A stretch of 64,000 nt of DNA from Rhizobium subbaraonis (GTDB lineage Bacteria; Pseudomonadota; Alphaproteobacteria; Rhizobiales; Rhizobiaceae). A program made the position numbers and the translations under genes. The number at the start of each line of letters is the position of its first letter. The first letter of the stretch is position 1. The stretch is from the NCBI RefSeq assembly GCF_900220975.1, contig NZ_OBQD01000012.1, positions 62,001-126,000 of the forward strand, given 5' to 3'. Positions 18,061-26,613 of this stretch are shown piece after piece. The notes below the pieces were generated by a model. The model saw only the letters and a program-made list of their open reading frames with translations, had not been told where the DNA came from and did no database searches.

Positions 18061-18501
18061 TCAGGCGGTGGCAGCGACGGCACCGCGGCGGGCGTCGATC
18101 GAGATCGCGCCGGGGCCGAAGGCGGCGAGAACGAGGAAGCCACCGGCAATCGTCAGGTTCTTCATCATCATCAGGCCGTTGAACATGGTGAGCAGGCCGT
18201 TTGCGCCTTCCGGGAAATCAGGAACGTTGATCGGGCCGCTGTGGAATACGAGGGCGGTGAACACGCAGAATGCGGCGAGCAACAGCGCGGTGATCTTCGT
18301 CTGGAAGCCGACAAGAATGAACAGGCCGGCGACCAGTTCGAAGAGGCCGGCGATGTAGGCGAGCGCGGTTGCGGCCGGCAGGCCGGCACCGGCGATCATG
18401 CCGGCGGTGCCCGAGGGATCGAGCAGCTTCGGGTAACCGGCGAGGATGAACATTGAGGCAAGAAGAATGCGTCCCACGAGGACGACGAGGTTCTGAGACA
18501 T
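18061..18501 (-). CDS. DoxX family membrane protein
   Basis: A 146-residue protein with four predicted transmembrane helices (about residues 6-26, 45-70, 72-92 and 110-130). It has the family layout: [21 protein letters not shown] at the start, then [15 protein letters not shown], then a C-terminal helix pair. DoxX-type proteins are small membrane proteins linked to thiol/redox stress in some bacteria; the precise role is unknown here. The ATG at 18501 is supported by AGGAG 6 bases upstream. It is divergent from the Crp-family regulator and followed by a strong terminator, so it is a single-gene unit. Confidence 0.85.
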   Translation of the reverse strand: MSQNLVVLVGRILLASMFILAGYPKLLDPSGTAGMIAGAGLPAATALAYIAGLFELVAGLFILVGFQTKITALLLAAFCVFTALVFHSGPINVPDFPEGANGLLTMFNGLMMMKNLTIAGGFLVLAAFGPGAISIDARRGAVAATA

Positions 18502-18742
18502 GGCTGGCTCCTGGGCCGTTGGTTTCACTGGCGCTAATTGTTAGCAGAACGTTGCGTTTACACTAGTCCGCCACCGGGTGGACACATCGTTCACCTTTTG
18601 CGCACGATGGATGCGCCGTCCGAGCACGGCCGACCAACGCACAGAGACCCTGCCGGACTCTTTTCGGTTGCAACCACCGGCGGAGTGCAGGAAGAATTCG
18701 TCGACGACAGGCACGGGGCGCCAGGCGCGCGGGGACGGACAG

Positions 18743-19447
18743 ATGACCGAGGTTACGAGGAGTGTCGCCTTTTGGCGTTCGTTTCCGATCTTCGAAGGCT
18801 TCAACAAGGACACGCTCGCCGAGATTGCCGATATCGCCACCTATCGGAAATGGAATGCAGGCACGGTGCTGTTCCAGCGCGGCGACGACGGGACCTATCT
18901 CATCGTGGTCATCTCCGGTCGCATCAAGATTTCGCTGATCACGCCCCAAGGCAGGGAGCTTTCCCTACGTCACCTGGAGGCCGGCTCCATCTTCGGCGAA
19001 ATGGCGATCCTCGACGGGCAGCCGCGCTCAGCCGACGCCACCGCTGCAGTTGCCACCGAAGGCTACGTGATCAGCAAGCGCGATTTCCTCGAGGTCCTGT
19101 CACGCAATCCGCAATCCTACCAGGCGATCATCCATTATCTCTGCACAAAGCTCAGGGAGACGACCGAACAGCTGGAAACGATCGCGCTGTACGATCTCGA
19201 TTCCCGCGTCGCGCGCTTCTTTCTCGCCATGCTGCGCAACATCCATGGCAGCGATCTTCCGGAGTGCGCCAACCTGCAGCTCTCTCTCAGCCAGACCGAA
19301 ATCGCCAGCATCGTCGGCGCCAGCAGGCCGAAGATCAACCGCTCCATCCTCGCGCTGGAAGAGGCGGGAGCGATCCGCCGTACGGACGGCATCATCTTCT
19401 GCCACACGGGCAGGCTGCTCGCCGTCGCGGAGCCCGAAGACAAGTAG
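18743..19447 (+). CDS. Crp/Fnr family transcriptional regulator
   Basis: A 234-residue regulator. Residues about 15-130 form a cyclic-nucleotide-binding fold with the phosphate-binding cassette FGEMAILDGQPRSADA, whose Glu and Arg-Ser match cAMP-binding Crp proteins. A dimerisation helix follows, then a winged helix-turn-helix (LSQTEIASIVGASRPKINRSI near residue 170). No Fnr-type Cys cluster is present at the N-terminus. The start at 18743 is the ATG right before MTEVTRSVAFW; a longer reading from 18578 is not supported. The stop is 5 bases before the ATG of an adenylate cyclase gene, so regulator and probable ligand source are co-transcribed. Target genes are unknown. Confidence 0.88.
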   Translation: MTEVTRSVAFWRSFPIFEGFNKDTLAEIADIATYRKWNAGTVLFQRGDDGTYLIVVISGRIKISLITPQGRELSLRHLEAGSIFGEMAILDGQPRSADATAAVATEGYVISKRDFLEVLSRNPQSYQAIIHYLCTKLRETTEQLETIALYDLDSRVARFFLAMLRNIHGSDLPECANLQLSLSQTEIASIVGASRPKINRSILALEEAGAIRRTDGIIFCHTGRLLAVAEPEDK

Positions 19448-19452
19448 CCGCC

Positions 19453-21315
19453 ATGACGCCCCGGCTCAGAGCGCTTAGCAGCAAGCCGCTTCTGGCCGGC
19501 GTCGCCACGAGCCTTGTTTGCGCATTCCTCCTCTTCCACTTTTCCGAAGCCGTGCTGGAGCGGCCGCGCGAATTGTTCTTCGACGCGCTAACGCAGGCCT
19601 TTCCCGGCCCGGAAACCGACCGCCTCGTTGTCGTCGATATCGATCGCAAGGCGCTACGGTGGGCCAGCGGGGAATGGACGCGCGCGCACTCGGCAGCGCT
19701 TATCTCGGCGATCGCGACAGCCCGGCCCGCTGCCGTCGCAATCGACCTCGTCTTCAGCAAAGACTGCGATCTGAGCGACCCGGCGAACGGGGCGCTAGCC
19801 GAGGCGCTCGGCCGTGCGCCTGCGATCCTCGGCTTCCTTATCGGCGAGCAGACGAGTGCAGCACCAGGCCCGGCGCCCGAACTGGCGGTGCAGCGGCCGA
19901 TCGCGATTCCGCCGCTGTGGTTCATCAATGGTGCCGACGCCTCGTGCCCGATCTTCCAGGAGCGTGCGGCCGCGGCCGCGGCAGCCTTTCTCATCGGCGA
20001 CGACGATGCGGTCGTGCGGCGCAGCCAGGCCTATGCGATCCTGGGCAATGCGGCCTATCCCGCGCTCGGCCTCGAAGCGGCCCGGCTTGCAGCAGGCGCC
20101 GGCGCCTCCGTGATCGGCGGCATGCCGCCGTGGATCCGCCAGGACCAGCGACTGCTATGGCCAGACGATGACGGCAACCTGCGTTTCGTGGCCGCCCATC
20201 CGGGTCGCATCGCGCGACGTACCATCTCCGCCGCCGACGTCCTGAACGGCGTCTCTCTGCCGGAACGCATCCGCGGCAAGGTGGTCCTGGTGGGGAGCAG
20301 CCTTCCGACGCTCGGCGGCCTGAGAGCCAGCGCGTCGCTTCCGCTTGAGCCCTCCATGCAGATCCATGCGGATGTGGCGACCGCTGTGCTCACCGGCTTT
20401 ATCCCCCATCGCAGGAGCTCCCAGATACCATGGGAGGCGGGATACGCGTTTCTGGCAGGGATCGGGGTCGCAACCCTCATCACCCGTCTTCGTCCGACAT
20501 ATGCCGCGATCGCCGGTCTCATCGCGATCGCCGGCACGATTGCCGGCGCGGCTTTCGTCTATAGACAAACCGGATTATTGCTCGACGCGACGGCGATTGC
20601 GATGGCGCTGACTACCGTTCTGCTCGTCACCGGCGTGCTGCAGTTCGCGCAGGTCCGCCGCGCCGAACAGACGGCTCGCGCCCGTTTCGGACAATATCTC
20701 CCGCCCTCCGTCGTTTCCCGCTATCTCGACAATCCCAAGCTGGAACGCGTCGCCGCGGAGGAGCGGCAGGTGACTGCGCTCTTCACGGACATCGAGGATT
20801 TTTCCGCTCTCTCTGGCCGTATCGGCCCGCAAAGGCTGGTGCCGTTGCTCGACATCTACTTCCGCGAGGTCAACGCGCTGGTGGCCAGCCACGGCGGGAT
20901 GGTGAACAAGGTGGTCGGCGATGCGGTGCATGCACTGTTCAACGCGCCGGAAGACCTGGACCGGCATGTGGACCGGGCGATCGACTGCGCGCGGGAAATC
21001 CATGCGCTGACCGAGGAAATGCGCGGCAGGGCGGACTTCGCTGCCGAAGGTTTCGGCCGGACGCGCATTGGCATCGAGACAGGTCTCGTCATCCTGGGCG
21101 AAGTGGGCACCGGCGGTACGCTGGACTATACCGCGCACGGGATGGCGATGAACATCGCCGCACGTCTGCAGGAAGCCAACAAGGTCTTCGGAACGGCCAT
21201 TTGCATCGGCCCCGCGGCGGCAGGCGAAACCACGCGACGCCTGCGCTCGCTTGGTGTGCATGAGATCCGCGGCGCGGGTCCACTGGCGCTGTTCACGATC
21301 GCCGACGACGGCTAG
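19453..21315 (+). CDS. CHASE2-domain adenylate cyclase
   Basis: A 620-residue membrane enzyme. One N-terminal helix (about 10-28) is followed by an extracytoplasmic CHASE2 sensor (about 30-310, including VVVDIDRKALRW and VVLVGSSLPTLGGL). Three C-terminal helices (about 322-400) lead to a class III cyclase domain (about 430-605). Catalytic residues are intact: metal-binding Asp in LFTDIEDF and in KVVGDAV, the adenine-selecting Lys (NKVVGD) and Asp (LDYTAHG), and the transition-state Asn/Arg in MNIAARL. It should make cAMP in response to a periplasmic signal. It overlaps no gene and begins 5 bases after the Crp-family gene. A FecR protein, a common neighbour of CHASE2 proteins, is convergent. 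Confidence 0.9.
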   Translation: MTPRLRALSSKPLLAGVATSLVCAFLLFHFSEAVLERPRELFFDALTQAFPGPETDRLVVVDIDRKALRWASGEWTRAHSAALISAIATARPAAVAIDLVFSKDCDLSDPANGALAEALGRAPAILGFLIGEQTSAAPGPAPELAVQRPIAIPPLWFINGADASCPIFQERAAAAAAAFLIGDDDAVVRRSQAYAILGNAAYPALGLEAARLAAGAGASVIGGMPPWIRQDQRLLWPDDDGNLRFVAAHPGRIARRTISAADVLNGVSLPERIRGKVVLVGSSLPTLGGLRASASLPLEPSMQIHADVATAVLTGFIPHRRSSQIPWEAGYAFLAGIGVATLITRLRPTYAAIAGLIAIAGTIAGAAFVYRQTGLLLDATAIAMALTTVLLVTGVLQFAQVRRAEQTARARFGQYLPPSVVSRYLDNPKLERVAAEERQVTALFTDIEDFSALSGRIGPQRLVPLLDIYFREVNALVASHGGMVNKVVGDAVHALFNAPEDLDRHVDRAIDCAREIHALTEEMRGRADFAAEGFGRTRIGIETGLVILGEVGTGGTLDYTAHGMAMNIAARLQEANKVFGTAICIGPAAAGETTRRLRSLGVHEIRGAGPLALFTIADDG

Positions 21316-21326
21316 AGATCGACGCC

Positions 21327-21959
21327 TCAGCGAACGCCGATGCTGGCATAGGCTTCGCGGATGCGGGCCTCTCCCCATTGCTGCACCTCGCCCGGTATGC
21401 CGGTCGCCGGCGGCACATCGATCCCCTGCCCTGCACCGACCTCTCGGGCGACACCGCCCCCTTCGAAACGGACCAGCCCGCGTTCGACGAAAACGGCGAA
21501 CGCACCGCGATTGGGGCCGGCGAAGAACTTCGTGCCGCGGACGCCGATCATGCCGAAGGCCGTCCGTACGGTCAGGTCGATCTTCGGCGCCTCATCCGGT
21601 CGGTCGAAGATCATCCCGCCTGTGCCGAGTTCGATGGTGCCACCCTGGGCAGCGATGAAGCTGTCGACCAGCAACTCGGTCCGGCTTCCAAGCATCAGTT
21701 TGGTCGCCTCACCCAGCGTCATCTCGGCAAAGCTCCCCTCGCCGGTGACGATGAAATCACGGTCCATGATATCGGCACCGGCGCGAATGGCCGATAGCGC
21801 CTCGCCTTTCCTGCGGCTTACCTTCCCGCGGACCTCGTCGACCGAACCGATGACCGCACTGGCTCGCGCCGTGCGTCCGGGAAAGGCCGCAGCCGCCCAG
21901 ATGGCAGCGGCGAGAAAGGCCCTGCGGCGGACCGGAACACCTTGCCGTGCAACTGACAT
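21327..21959 (-). CDS. FecR-domain exported protein
   Basis: A 210-residue protein with an N-terminal twin-arginine-like leader (VRRRAFLAAA, cleavage near ARASA). A FecR beta-rich domain follows: VIGSVDEVRGKVSRRKG, a segment where a FecR domain senses or scaffolds (FIVTGEGSFAEMTLGE), then FGMIGVRGTKFFAG and VFVERGLVRFEGGG. The protein is predicted to be periplasmic. FecR-domain proteins next to CHASE2 cyclases are a recurrent arrangement, suggesting that it contributes to the cyclase's signal input. The ATG at 21959 has GGAGGG upstream; a reading from 21977 would add six residues. It is convergent with the cyclase, 11 bases between stops. The ligand is unknown. Confidence 0.82.
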   Translation of the reverse strand: MSVARQGVPVRRRAFLAAAIWAAAAFPGRTARASAVIGSVDEVRGKVSRRKGEALSAIRAGADIMDRDFIVTGEGSFAEMTLGEATKLMLGSRTELLVDSFIAAQGGTIELGTGGMIFDRPDEAPKIDLTVRTAFGMIGVRGTKFFAGPNRGAFAVFVERGLVRFEGGGVAREVGAGQGIDVPPATGIPGEVQQWGEARIREAYASIGVR

Positions 21960-22071
21960 CGCACCCTCCCCGCCCACCGACGTTTACCATAGACGTTGCC
22001 GCGCCTGTCCCCTTCGGAACAATTACGCCCCCCAAAGACGTCTATCCTCAGGGCATGAAGGGAGACGGACT

Positions 22072-22683
22072 TTGCAGAATGTTGTCCATGCAATGAAAAC
22101 GGGCGCGATGGCGCTTTTCTTCACCGGCGCTGTCTTGGTGTCGCAGGCACAGGCCGGCGGGAATGGCATGCCCATCGAGGCGCAATGCGATGCCGCTGCC
22201 GGCAGCCGCGACGACAGGACCCGAAACACGGACTTCGCGCCCGTCGAAGACGGTGGCATCAAGCTCGGAATGGCTCTGTCCGCCTGCCGCGAAGCCTACA
22301 AGGCCGGCGGCAAGCCGCGCATCACCTTCCAGCTTGCCCGGGCGCTGGAGCAAGGCGGGCAACTGCTTGCCGCGCAAGGCCTTTACCGCGAGGCGGCGAC
22401 GCGAGGGCATACTGCGGCCATGGTCCGCCTCGGCCGGATGCTCCAGGAAAAGGGCGACCCCAGCGGCGCCTTTGCACTCTACAGGCGTGCGGCGGAAGCT
22501 GGCGATCCCGGCGGCGCTTACGCGCTCGGTTTTGCCTATCGCGACGGCATAGGCGCTCCCGCCGATGCCCGGAAGGCGGCGCTCTGGTTCGATACGGCGG
22601 CTTCCGGCGGCTACGAAGTTGCAGCGCTCAAGACGAAGTTCGCGCACCAGGATGGCGCGGCCGCCGGGACCGGCAGCCGCTGA
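22072..22683 (+). CDS. Exported Sel1-like repeat protein
   Basis: A 203-residue protein with a signal peptide (hydrophobic stretch GAMALFFTGAVLVSQAQA). At least three Sel1/TPR-like helical repeats follow, about residues 70-185 (FQLARALEQGGQLLAAQGLY, AAMVRLGRMLQEKGDPSGAF, GGAYALGFAYRDGIGAPADA, then KAALWFDTAA). Sel1 repeats mediate protein contacts in signalling or envelope complexes. The start is taken as TTG at 22072, with AAGGGAGA 6 bases upstream; the in-frame ATG at 22093 has no ribosome site but would still keep the signal peptide. It is divergent from the FecR gene, with 112 bp between. The partner is unknown. Confidence 0.72.
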   Translation: MQNVVHAMKTGAMALFFTGAVLVSQAQAGGNGMPIEAQCDAAAGSRDDRTRNTDFAPVEDGGIKLGMALSACREAYKAGGKPRITFQLARALEQGGQLLAAQGLYREAATRGHTAAMVRLGRMLQEKGDPSGAFALYRRAAEAGDPGGAYALGFAYRDGIGAPADARKAALWFDTAASGGYEVAALKTKFAHQDGAAAGTGSR

Positions 22684-22702
22684 CTCTGTCGGCCACCGAT
22701 CC

Positions 22703-23737
22703 TCAGACGATTTCGCCGGCCTGCGGACCCCACGTGTCGGTCATGGCGAAGCCGTCCGCCAGGGGATCGGTGGGATCGAGCGCGATCTGGTGCAGGCCGA
22801 AGGTCCAGCCACGGCCGGTGATCGTCGGAATGATCGCCTTGCGGCCGGCCACCTCGGTCTCGGCCTCCAGACCGACCTCGAACTGCGAACCGATGATGGA
22901 GCGTGACTTGAAGCTGTCGCCGACCTTGACCTTGCCACGGGCGTGCAGGGTCGCGAGGTTGGCCGAATTGCCAGTGCCGCAGGGCGAGCGGTCGACGCGG
23001 CCCGGCCACATCGTGGTTGCCGTGCGGATGGTGCCGTCTTCCTCCCGATCCCGGAACATGACGTAGGCCACGCCGTTGATTTCCGGGATCTCCGGATGAA
23101 CGACGGGCATCTGCCGGTTGATCAGGTCCTTCAGAACCATGCCGGCATCGACGAGCTTGCGCGCATTGGCCTTTTCGATCTTCGTGCCGATCTGATCGAC
23201 GTCGACCAGCGCGTAGAAGATGCCGCCATAGCTTATGTCAAAGCGCACACGCCCCCACTCCGGCGTGTCGATCTCGGCGTCGAGCTCCTGCACGAAGGAG
23301 GGAACCATCGTCAGCTTTACCTTCTCGCAGCGACCGTCGCGGCAGGTGGCCGTGGCCTTGACCAGGCCCGCGGCGGTATCGAGGACGACGACCGTTTCCG
23401 GCTCCTTCATCTCGACGATGCCGCTCTCGAGCAGTGCCGTGGTGATGCAGATGGAATTGGAGCCCGAGGATGCATGCGCCTGGTCGGCTTGGAGAATGAT
23501 GAAACCGGCATCGGCTTCCGGGCGCTTGGCCGGAAGAAGCAGGTTCACCGAGCCGGTCGCTGCCGCACGCGGCTCCAGGCAGAGGAAGCGGCGCAGGCTG
23601 TCATCCACGGTGTTGATGTAGTGCAGCTGCTCGGCGATCGTATTGCCGGGGATCTTAGGTACGCCGCCGATGGCAACCTTGCCGATCTCGCCCTCGCAAT
23701 GAACGTCCAGCAACTGGATCGTGCGTTTCCATCTCAT
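22703..23737 (-). CDS. Hydroxyproline epimerase/dehydratase-like protein (proline racemase family)
   Basis: A 344-residue member of the proline racemase superfamily (LLDVHCEGEIGKV at the start, DRSPCGTGNSANLA near residue 260). In proline racemases and 4-hydroxyproline epimerases two catalytic Cys face each other. Here the first position reads HASSGSNSICI, with Ser in place of the usual first Cys (normally in an MCGHG context), while the second Cys is retained. trans-3-Hydroxyproline dehydratases of the family also depart from the Cys/Cys pair. I therefore expect hydroxyproline (or related imino acid) catabolism, with dehydratase or weak epimerase activity. The ATG at 23737 has GGAG 9 bases upstream; GTG at 23752 is an alternative. 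No other hydroxyproline catabolism gene is adjacent. Confidence 0.82.
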   Translation of the reverse strand: MRWKRTIQLLDVHCEGEIGKVAIGGVPKIPGNTIAEQLHYINTVDDSLRRFLCLEPRAAATGSVNLLLPAKRPEADAGFIILQADQAHASSGSNSICITTALLESGIVEMKEPETVVVLDTAAGLVKATATCRDGRCEKVKLTMVPSFVQELDAEIDTPEWGRVRFDISYGGIFYALVDVDQIGTKIEKANARKLVDAGMVLKDLINRQMPVVHPEIPEINGVAYVMFRDREEDGTIRTATTMWPGRVDRSPCGTGNSANLATLHARGKVKVGDSFKSRSIIGSQFEVGLEAETEVAGRKAIIPTITGRGWTFGLHQIALDPTDPLADGFAMTDTWGPQAGEIV

Positions 23738-24123
23738 GCTCTTCGACTCCACTCGTCTTCGAAATGTGTCGCACCCGGCTCGCGCCGACCGCGCGAGCCG
23801 AAGACGACGATAGCTGGCGATGCCGCCTCGCGCCGGCGCGGTTGGAGAAACGGCGTGACCGTTGCATGAAGATGCACGGTTGCTGCGCTTTTCCCATTTC
23901 CTTCACCGGATAATCGCCTGTGGCGGCGACGCAGGCATCTCTGCCGTACGCCATCGCCCGTCGGCGACGGTGCTACATCACGGCGCGGGGCAAGCCAATC
24001 GGTTTGATGTCGCAGCTTGCACTTTCCGCCCACACAATTTGTCCGGTTCGGCCGACCTTCTGCCTTGACCGGCGCGATTGTCGCGGAAACAGTGCGCGCA
24101 TCCTTCTCAAACGGCCGATTTTC
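23738..24123. other. Divergent intergenic gap
   Basis: A 386-bp stretch between the racemase-family gene and the metallophosphoesterase gene. It contains a GC-only palindrome CGCGCCGGCGCG (23829-23840) and small hairpins, none followed by T-tracts. No credible gene, RNA or known operator is seen. Confidence 0.5.
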
Positions 24124-24927
24124 ATGACCAAACTCATCGTTTTCACCGATCTGCACATGACGCCCGAGGGCACCACCATCATCGGGCTTGATCCTTACGA
24201 GCGCCTCGGCAGAGGAATAGACCACGTCAACCGCTATCACGCGGACGCCGACCGGGTGGTCTTCACAGGCGACCTCACGCATCGCGCTGATACCGCCTCC
24301 TACCTGCGATTGAAGGCGCTCCTCGGCACGCTGGCGCCTCCAGCCGCGATCACCATCGGCAACCACGACAACCGCGATCGTTTCCTTGATATCTTCGACC
24401 ATGTCGCAGCCGACGACAACGGTTTCGTCCAGCAGTCGATCGATTTCGACGATTGCCGCGCCATCCTGCTCGACACGCTGTTCGCCCCGCCCTACGAATA
24501 CCCTGCAAGCCATGCCGGCCTGCTCTGCGAGCGCCGGCTGGGCTGGCTCGACCGGCGCCTGTCGGAGACGGACAAGCCCGTGCTGCTGTTCATGCATCAT
24601 CCCCCGCACAAGACGGGCTTTACCGGCATGGACACGATCCGGCTGACAAACGAACAGGCCTTCTACGAGCTGATCCTTCGCCACGGCAACGTGCGTCACA
24701 TCTTCGCCGGACACGTGCACCGAACGATCGGCGGCTCGCATCGCGGCATTCCGTTCTCCATTTTCAAGAGCCCCGTCCACCAGCAGCCAATGCCGTTCGA
24801 CACGCCGGACCCGTCGCTATCAGTCGATGAGCCGGGTGCCTACGGCATCGTCGTGGTTACGCCCGACGGCCTGCAGGTACATACCGAAGACTATGAGATC
24901 GCGCGGCGCGATAGTGTCACTGCGTAA
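24124..24927 (+). CDS. CpdA/Icc-like metallophosphoesterase, probable cyclic nucleotide phosphodiesterase
   Basis: A 267-residue calcineurin-like phosphoesterase with the full metal-binding set: FTDLHM near residue 8, VFTGDLTHR near 48, TIGNHDNRDR near 80, LFMHHPPH near 160 and FAGHVHRTIGG near 198. The DLH...GD...GNHD...GHVH pattern is that of class III cyclic-nucleotide phosphodiesterases (Icc/CpdA), which hydrolyse cAMP, although glycerophosphodiester-type substrates are also known in this family. No signal peptide, so it is cytoplasmic. The start was placed at the ATG before TKLIVFTDLH; there is no strong ribosome site. With the Crp-like regulator and cyclase nearby it could complete a local cAMP synthesis-sensing-turnover set. 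Confidence 0.82.
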   Translation: MTKLIVFTDLHMTPEGTTIIGLDPYERLGRGIDHVNRYHADADRVVFTGDLTHRADTASYLRLKALLGTLAPPAAITIGNHDNRDRFLDIFDHVAADDNGFVQQSIDFDDCRAILLDTLFAPPYEYPASHAGLLCERRLGWLDRRLSETDKPVLLFMHHPPHKTGFTGMDTIRLTNEQAFYELILRHGNVRHIFAGHVHRTIGGSHRGIPFSIFKSPVHQQPMPFDTPDPSLSVDEPGAYGIVVVTPDGLQVHTEDYEIARRDSVTA

Positions 24928-25028
24928 TAGTTCGTGAGCTTCTTGCCTGGGCTGATCGGGGAACACAGGAGCGCCGAACACGTTTGGTGATCCGAAGGGC
25001 TCAGAAACCGTTTCAGAAGGAGAATGGC

Positions 25029-25667
25029 ATGAAGAAGGTTCTTATCGCAGGTGTTGCGCTTGTCATCGCAGGTACTGCCATGGCGCACGCCGAGGAGAAG
25101 AAGCCCAACCCGGCCATAGGTGCTGCAACCGGCGGCGCGACCGGAGCATTGACCGGCGCGCTTATCGGCGGCCCTGTCGGTGCCGCCATCGGCGGTGTCG
25201 CAGGCGCAACCCTTGGCGCGGCGGCCTCGGTTCCGCAAGAAGCACGCACCTACGTGATCGAAAACCCGGTGGAACCGGTCGTCCTGGACGGTCCCATATC
25301 CGCCGAAACCCGGCTGCGAGAAGACGTCGTCCTGACGCCGATCCCGGAACACCCCGATCTCGGCTATGTCTATGTCGAGAACCGTCCGGTCATCGTACGG
25401 ACCCGTGACCGGCAGGTGATCTATGCTGAAGACGTGCAGACGACCGGCAGCATCGCGCCCGCGGTACCGGAAACAACCATCACCTATATCGAGCGCCACC
25501 CGGTCGGTCCGGTCGTTCTGGAAGGGCCGGTGGCCGCCGGCACGGTGGTCCCTGACGACGTCGAGATTGTCGCCGTTCCCGACAGTCCGGACTACGGCTA
25601 CATCTATGTCGACGAGCGTCCGGTCCTGATCGAGCGAAGCTCGCGCAAGGTTCTCTGGGTCCGCTGA
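25029..25667 (+). CDS. DUF1236 exported protein with two tandem domains
   Basis: A 212-residue protein with a signal peptide (MKKVLIAGVALVIAGTAMAHA). A glycine-zipper-like stretch (about residues 30-68, repeated GxxxG/A spacing) follows, which could insert into or pack against a membrane. Two copies of a DUF1236-type unit come next, each reading PV.PVVL(D/E)GP ... VPD or IPEHPDLGY ... VENRPV / VDERPV, ending near a basic strand (TRDRQVIY, SSRKVLWV). The ATG at 25029 has AAGGAGA 6 bases upstream. It is followed by a good terminator. DUF1236 proteins are common in Rhizobiales with no established function; an envelope location is inferred. Confidence 0.8.
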   Translation: MKKVLIAGVALVIAGTAMAHAEEKKPNPAIGAATGGATGALTGALIGGPVGAAIGGVAGATLGAAASVPQEARTYVIENPVEPVVLDGPISAETRLREDVVLTPIPEHPDLGYVYVENRPVIVRTRDRQVIYAEDVQTTGSIAPAVPETTITYIERHPVGPVVLEGPVAAGTVVPDDVEIVAVPDSPDYGYIYVDERPVLIERSSRKVLWVR

Positions 25668-25692
25668 TCCGGCCAGGAGTGAAGAGGCATCG

Positions 25693-25721
25693 GGCGGCTC
25701 GCGATGACGGGCCGCCTTTTT
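25693..25721 (+). terminator. Intrinsic terminator after the DUF1236 gene
   Basis: GGCGGC / GCCGCC stem with a 12-base loop followed by TTTTT (25717-25721), 25 bases after the stop. It overlaps the last bases of the convergent phosphoribosyltransferase gene. Confidence 0.8.
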
Positions 25722-26403
25722 ACGATCCATCGGTCGTCGTCCGGCCGGAAACATCGGGCGGCGCAAGCGCACGGATGACTTCCTCGTCAGAGACCTGCAG
25801 AAAATCGCGATAGCACAGCCCGACCGCGCAAAAATCACCGGGCTTGTGCAGGCAAACGATGCGATCTACCGCGCCGCCGAGTGCTTCGAGCGCCTCGGGC
25901 GGCGCAACCGGAATGGCCAGCGTTGTCGAGGCAACGGACTGCAGCCGAAGCGCCTTCAATGCCGCCGCAAGCGTTGCGCCGGTCGCCACGCCGTCATCGA
26001 CGACGATCACGTGTCGCATATTCAGATCCACCGGCAGCCGGCCGGCAAGATAGCGCTTGCGTTGACGCGCGATCTCCGCCTTCTGCCGGGCGGCTTCCGC
26101 TTCGATATAGGCCTGACTGGCGCCGCAGGACGCGACGAGTTCCTCGTTCAGCACGAGTTGCGGCGCATCCGACCCTGCAATGGCGCCGATAGCGACCTCG
26201 CGGTTCTGCGGCGCGCCGATCTTGCGCACGAAGAGAAGGTCGAGCTTTGCGCCGAGAGCGCGGGCGACCTCCACCGCGACGGCGACACCACCCCTCGGCA
26301 CGGCCAGCACAACCGGATCATCGATAGGCTGCACCGAAAGTGCGGCCGCCAACTGGCGACCGGCATCGGCCCGATCGACGAACAGGACCCGGGGCCTCAT
26401 CAT
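25720..26403 (-). CDS. Phosphoribosyltransferase domain protein
   Basis: A 227-residue protein of the type I phosphoribosyltransferase fold. The PRPP-binding motif VIVVDDGVATGATLAAALKAL is near residue 135. N-terminal blocks include VLFVDRADAGRQLAAAL, VLAVPRGGVAVAVEVARALGA and LFVRKIGAPQNREVAIGAI. This set matches the stand-alone predicted phosphoribosyltransferases often found with erythromycin-esterase-like or dienelactone hydrolase genes, whose substrate is unknown. GGAGGG lies upstream of two adjacent ATG codons (26403 and 26400). It is convergent with the DUF1236 gene and divergent from the chemoreceptor. No nucleobase specificity can be assigned. Confidence 0.85.
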   Translation of the reverse strand: MMRPRVLFVDRADAGRQLAAALSVQPIDDPVVLAVPRGGVAVAVEVARALGAKLDLLFVRKIGAPQNREVAIGAIAGSDAPQLVLNEELVASCGASQAYIEAEAARQKAEIARQRKRYLAGRLPVDLNMRHVIVVDDGVATGATLAAALKALRLQSVASTTLAIPVAPPEALEALGGAVDRIVCLHKPGDFCAVGLCYRDFLQVSDEEVIRALAPPDVSGRTTTDGS

Positions 26404-26613
26404 GGCGCCCTCCGCGAGTTAGTAAGGCATTTTAACAAATTCATTAAGATGTTGAAGATATCTAGAATATCGACGCGCAGACTCCCTATCCAACGGGTCT
26501 GGCCCCGGATGCCGGTCGGCATCCGCACTCTCCATGATGGAGCCTCCACACCATTTTGACTGAACGCCGTCTCCATGGGCGCCATGGCGACTGCCAGAGC
26601 TCGTGAGGATTGC

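Noticed and set aside
26430-26460. CtrA-like box (TTAA-N8-TTAA) upstream of the chemoreceptor
   Set aside because: CtrA sites use N7 spacing; here it is N8, and the region is simply AT-rich.
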